A stretch of 9,733 nt of DNA from Rhodocyclaceae bacterium (GTDB taxonomy: Bacteria; Pseudomonadota; Gammaproteobacteria; Burkholderiales; Rhodocyclaceae). A program made the translations under genes and the position numbers. The stretch spans positions 1 to 9,733 of the forward strand of contig JADLGU010000098.1 in NCBI GenBank assembly GCA_020849155.1, written 5' to 3'. Positions 7,189-9,733 of the stretch are shown piece after piece (position 1 is the first letter of the stretch; each line of letters begins with the position of its first letter). Under the pieces are notes generated by a model. The model was not told where the DNA came from. It saw nothing but the letters and a program-made list of their open reading frames with translations, and ran no database searches.

Positions 7189-7656
7189 CTATTCCACTAC
7201 CAGCTTGATTTCGCGCGAATTCCCCTCGGCATCGCCGATGCTGACGGCATCTCTTCGCACCTTCAGCACCTTGCCGCCATCGGGCAACAACTCACCCTCC
7301 CGCACCGTCTGCGGTTTGTCCTTTTCGATCTGAATGACAAGCAGGCGTTCACCCTGCCTCTCGACGGCGGCAAGCAGGCGCCACTCTATCTTCTTTGCCA
7401 ATTCCTCGGCCTTCTTCGGCGGCGGCAGCGGATTGCCGTCGCGCTGCACGCCCCACATCAGGCTCTCCTCCAGCGCCGCCCGCACGGCGCCGATATCCGG
7501 CGGCGTAAAGCCGAGGTCGGGAGTCGCCACCGGCACCGCGCGCCGCGCGCCGACCAGCGCCGCCGGCGGATCGAGGGCAAGCCAGGCCAGGGCGCCGGCA
7601 GCCAGCCAAGCGAGCAACACCAGCGCGCCAAGGCGTTGCAGCCAGATACGGCTCAC
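7189..7656 (-). CDS. Short GspC/GspN-like (PilP-like) inner-membrane T2SS component
   Basis: The product is 155 aa with one N-terminal membrane segment (about residues 8-28, LALDP at its outer end) and a periplasmic remainder. The stretch MWGVQRDG (67-74) begins a short linker. Residues 90-155 (EWRLLAAVERQGERLLVIQI onward) form a compact strand-rich domain resembling the homology region of GspC and the C-terminal domain of PilP. That domain normally contacts the N0 domain of the secretin. There is no PDZ or coiled-coil domain, so it is about half the length of classical GspC and closer to XpsN-type proteins. It sits directly before gspD, as expected for a secretin-docking subunit. It starts with GTG, which overlaps the previous stop as GTGA, and AAAGGG lies 7 nt upstream. 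Confidence 0.75.
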   Translation of the reverse strand: MSRIWLQRLGALVLLAWLAAGALAWLALDPPAALVGARRAVPVATPDLGFTPPDIGAVRAALEESLMWGVQRDGNPLPPPKKAEELAKKIEWRLLAAVERQGERLLVIQIEKDKPQTVREGELLPDGGKVLKVRRDAVSIGDAEGNSREIKLVVE

Positions 7657-8291
7657 TCTGCCGCCCTTTCAATATGCTGGGACGGTGGCTCGCCGCCCCG
7701 CGGCGCGATCCGCGCCAGCACGCGCACCGTCATCTCGGCCCGGCGCTCGCGCCGCGTGACGTTGAGCGCCTCGACTAACGCGATCTGCCCGCCATCCTCG
7801 ATTGCGGCAAGGACTTTCTCAAGTGCATCCGGGGTAAAACCGAAGGAGATTACGGCGCGCAGTTCATGCACGGCGCGCAGTTCCTCGACGACAGTCTTGT
7901 CCGCCCCCGCCAGCGGCTTTATTTCTGCGAGTTTCAGAATAGGGTTGGCAGCGCCGGCCTTTTTCAGCACATCGCCAAGCCAGTCCTTCAGGCGCGCCTG
8001 GCCGATGGCATCCGAGGGCACGCGCCACAACTGCGCATCGAGCGCGCGGCGAGCCCCCGTTAGCCGCTCGAGCTCTTGCTGCAATTCAGCTTCGTCCCTC
8101 GACTGGGCGCGCAGGCCGCGCAGTTCACCGCGCAATTCCTGGAGTTGACGCTCGCGCGTAACGAGCCGGTCGCTCCAGCGCAGACCGCCCTCGACGGCGG
8201 CAATCGCCGCAAAGGCCAGCAGTGCCAGCCGCAGCCGCCGGCTGCTGCGCAGTTCGCGCCAGGTCCTGTCAAGCAGTTCGCGCGGGGCCAT
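7653..8291 (-). CDS. GspM/PilO-like inner-membrane T2SS component
   Basis: From the chosen ATG (MAPRELLDRTW) the product is 212 aa. It has a short basic cytosolic start, one membrane segment (about residues 20-38, LRLALLAFAAIAAVEGGL) and a coiled-coil-like stretch rich in Arg, Glu and Leu (about 45-85). A periplasmic alpha/beta domain follows, whose C-terminal part (VISFGFTPDALEKVLAAIED... onward) looks ferredoxin-like. This is the GspM/PilO architecture, which pairs with GspL/PilN in the inner-membrane platform. The frame stays open upstream to a GTG at 8357 and an ATG at 8333, but those starts overlap the GspL-like gene by 59 or 35 bp. The ATG at 8291 starts 7 bp after that gene's stop and directly precedes the hydrophilic-then-membrane pattern expected. 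None of the three has a strong ribosome binding site, so the start is uncertain. Confidence 0.78.
   Translation of the reverse strand: MAPRELLDRTWRELRSSRRLRLALLAFAAIAAVEGGLRWSDRLVTRERQLQELRGELRGLRAQSRDEAELQQELERLTGARRALDAQLWRVPSDAIGQARLKDWLGDVLKKAGAANPILKLAEIKPLAGADKTVVEELRAVHELRAVISFGFTPDALEKVLAAIEDGGQIALVEALNVTRRERRAEMTVRVLARIAPRGGEPPSQHIERAAE
7664..7669 (-). promoter_or_regulatory. Ribosome binding site supporting the GTG start of the GspC/N-like gene
   Basis: AAAGGG on the minus strand lies 7 nt before the GTG at 7656-7654, inside the 3' end of the GspM-like gene. It supports the unusual GTG start and the GTGA coupled overlap. Confidence 0.5.
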
Positions 8292-8298
8292 ATCGTGA

Positions 8299-9396
8299 TC
8301 AGGGCTTGCCCCGGTCTGGCGGCGATCCCACATTTGCCTGAATGCCAATCGTACCACGCGGCGAGTCGGGCATCAGGCGGATGCCAGTCAGCCCCGGCAG
8401 CTTCTCCAGTTGGGCGAGAAAATCGCCCAGGCTGAAGTCCTCGACCGGCACGCCAATCTGCAGTCGCAGGCGCTCGCTGCGATATTCCCATTCGACCAGA
8501 TGAATGCGGTATGGATCGCTGAACAGGCCGGAGCGGGCGATATCCATCATTAACTCAAGCTGCCGCGTAGACGGTTGCACCCGTCCGAGTGCGGCGAGGT
8601 AGGCGCTCTGATCGCCGAGATCCTTATGCAGGGCGAGCGTGACGGCATTCTCACCGCGGATGCGGGCAATTTCATTCTGCTCGGCCGCAATCAGGCGGCC
8701 CAGTTTGTATTCGTAGAGACCTCCGGTGATCAGTGCCGCGCCAAGCAGCGCAACAAGTACCGCTATGCCCCAGGCCAGCAGCGGCAGCGGCGTGACGAGC
8801 GAGGACGTCAGCTGCCAGCCGCTGGGTCGCTCGATACGCGCTGGAGCCTGCGGGGCCGGACGCGTGTGGTCGGTTGGCGCCAAACCGGCATCGCGAACGA
8901 AGCCTGCCCATGCTGCATCGTCGGGCGGCACGCGAAACCAGCGGCTACGCCGCAGTTCGCCGTCCTCGATGGCGACAGCCTCGCAGCCCTCGCCGCAAGC
9001 GATGAGATGCAAGCCGTCTGACGGCATGGCGCGCAGCAACGGCTCGGGCCATGGCGCAATGTTATGCGCATCGCCAGTGGCGCCGATGGCACGCACAAAG
9101 CCCGCTTCGCTTTCGTCCCAGTACCAAATGTGAGCTCGCCCCTCTCGCACCTTGCAGGCGAAGCCGACGCGCTGCAAGCCGGTAAGCTGAACAAGCTGCA
9201 GGCGCAACGAGTTCAGCAGGTATCTGCGCGGCAGCTTGCGTACATCGAGGACAAGGTGATGGCACAATCGACGCGGCACGGGCAATGCGGTGCGACGCCA
9301 GTCGAAAGCAGCGCGCAACCCTCCAAAGCGACAAGCTTCCGGCGCGGTATCGGCAACAGTCGGCGATGCGATGTTCATGTCGAGTGCAACGGGCAT
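8299..9396 (-). CDS. GspL-like inner-membrane T2SS platform protein
   Basis: The product is 365 aa with a single membrane segment (about residues 203-226, PLPLLAWGIAVLVALLGAAL). The first 200 residues are cytosolic and resemble a degenerate actin-like GspL domain, which in the family holds the ATPase GspE. The periplasmic part starts with a helical stretch (EYKLGRLIAAEQNEIARIRGEN) and ends in a small ferredoxin-like fold (297-356, RIHLVEWEYRSERLRLQIGV). This is the GspL or fused PilM-PilN layout. Primary sequence similarity is weak, so the call rests on topology, length and position before a GspM-like gene. It begins 8 bp after the preceding stop. An in-frame ATG at 9378 (MNIASP) is an alternative start; neither has a clear ribosome binding site. 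Confidence 0.72.
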   Translation of the reverse strand: MPVALDMNIASPTVADTAPEACRFGGLRAAFDWRRTALPVPRRLCHHLVLDVRKLPRRYLLNSLRLQLVQLTGLQRVGFACKVREGRAHIWYWDESEAGFVRAIGATGDAHNIAPWPEPLLRAMPSDGLHLIACGEGCEAVAIEDGELRRSRWFRVPPDDAAWAGFVRDAGLAPTDHTRPAPQAPARIERPSGWQLTSSLVTPLPLLAWGIAVLVALLGAALITGGLYEYKLGRLIAAEQNEIARIRGENAVTLALHKDLGDQSAYLAALGRVQPSTRQLELMMDIARSGLFSDPYRIHLVEWEYRSERLRLQIGVPVEDFSLGDFLAQLEKLPGLTGIRLMPDSPRGTIGIQANVGSPPDRGKP

Positions 9397-9404
9397 CGAT
9401 CAAG

Positions 9405-9733
9405 TTAAAAGGGCAATTGTATACGCTCTTTGATATTGAAGTCGCGCAGTGCTGCAGCTTCGGGCAGTGCCAGAAAAGCCGCCTCTTCCTTCTGGTCGAG
9501 CGGCGGCAGGGATATCCGATAGGCATAATCGATACGCCAGGGCGTGCGGGCGCCGATTGGCGCATGCGTGACGGCCATGCGCTGGCCCCATTTCCCACCA
9601 GAAGGCCGCAGCGTGACGATGACGGTTTCGCCGGGAAACGGGCTGACCAGGGCGGCGCCGCCGAAGGGGTCGCCGATGGCTCCGCTGAAGGCGAGGCGCG
9701 AGATGTCGGGAATCTCGCCGCTGCGGCGGCTGC
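9405..9733 (-). CDS. C-terminal part of an unidentified protein in the T2SS operon
   Basis: The last 109 codons are visible; the gene enters from the right edge. The fragment contains DPFGGAALVSPFPGETVIV and ends in DFNIKERIQLPF. It is strand-rich, with no membrane segment or cysteine, and looks like a periplasmic beta domain. By position, before gspL-M-N/C-D, a minor pseudopilin (GspJ or GspK) would be expected, but I see no motif that proves this and the fragment lacks the N-terminal prepilin region. The frame is open throughout and ends 8 bp before the GspL-like start, which supports it as a real operon member. Confidence 0.65.
   Translation of the reverse strand, partial: SRRSGEIPDISRLAFSGAIGDPFGGAALVSPFPGETVIVTLRPSGGKWGQRMAVTHAPIGARTPWRIDYAYRISLPPLDQKEEAAFLALPEAAALRDFNIKERIQLPF

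Noticed and set aside
6748..8148. Long plus-strand open frame across three T2SS genes
   Set aside because: It spans the junctions of three well-supported minus-strand genes, has a low-complexity Ser/Arg/Ala product and no recognisable motif.

Overview
The window comes from a GC-rich bacterial chromosome. The type II secretion (T2SS) gene order, the TPR-linked O-GlcNAc-transferase-like gene and the codon use suggest a betaproteobacterium, perhaps Rhodocyclales. That placement is an inference from style, not from a marker gene. Every gene I can support is on the minus strand, so transcription runs from high to low coordinates. I see no RNA genes, insertion sequences, CRISPR arrays or phage genes.

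Region 1 (9733 down to 4737) is the distal end of a T2SS operon. It holds the C-terminal end of an unidentified protein, then GspL-like, GspM-like, a short GspC/GspN-like and GspD-like genes. The genes are packed with gaps of 1-8 bp or a 4-bp GTGA overlap. The order L-M-N/C-D matches the xps-type layout. The secretin carries its own lipoprotein signal peptide and a long Pro/Ala-rich C-terminal tail. A 35-codon reading frame in phase with gspD follows its stop codon, and a T9 tract with a weak hairpin may end the operon.

Region 2 (about 4640 to 2406) is a separate transcription unit. An AT-rich promoter-like stretch is followed by a leader of about 100 nt and a 667-codon gene for a Thr/Ser/Ala/Gly-rich exported protein that I do not recognise. 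A very clear intrinsic terminator ends the unit.

Region 3 (2332 to 1) holds a 732-aa protein with nine TPR units and a GT41 (OGT/SPINDLY-type) glycosyltransferase domain. Its stop overlaps (ATGA) the start of an SDR-family nucleotide-sugar enzyme resembling UDP-glucuronate decarboxylase, which runs off the left edge.

A working idea, not shown by the sequence alone: the exported protein could be a surface protein that uses the neighbouring T2SS, is modified by the neighbouring GT41 enzyme, or both. Adjacency, signal peptide and composition are the only support.
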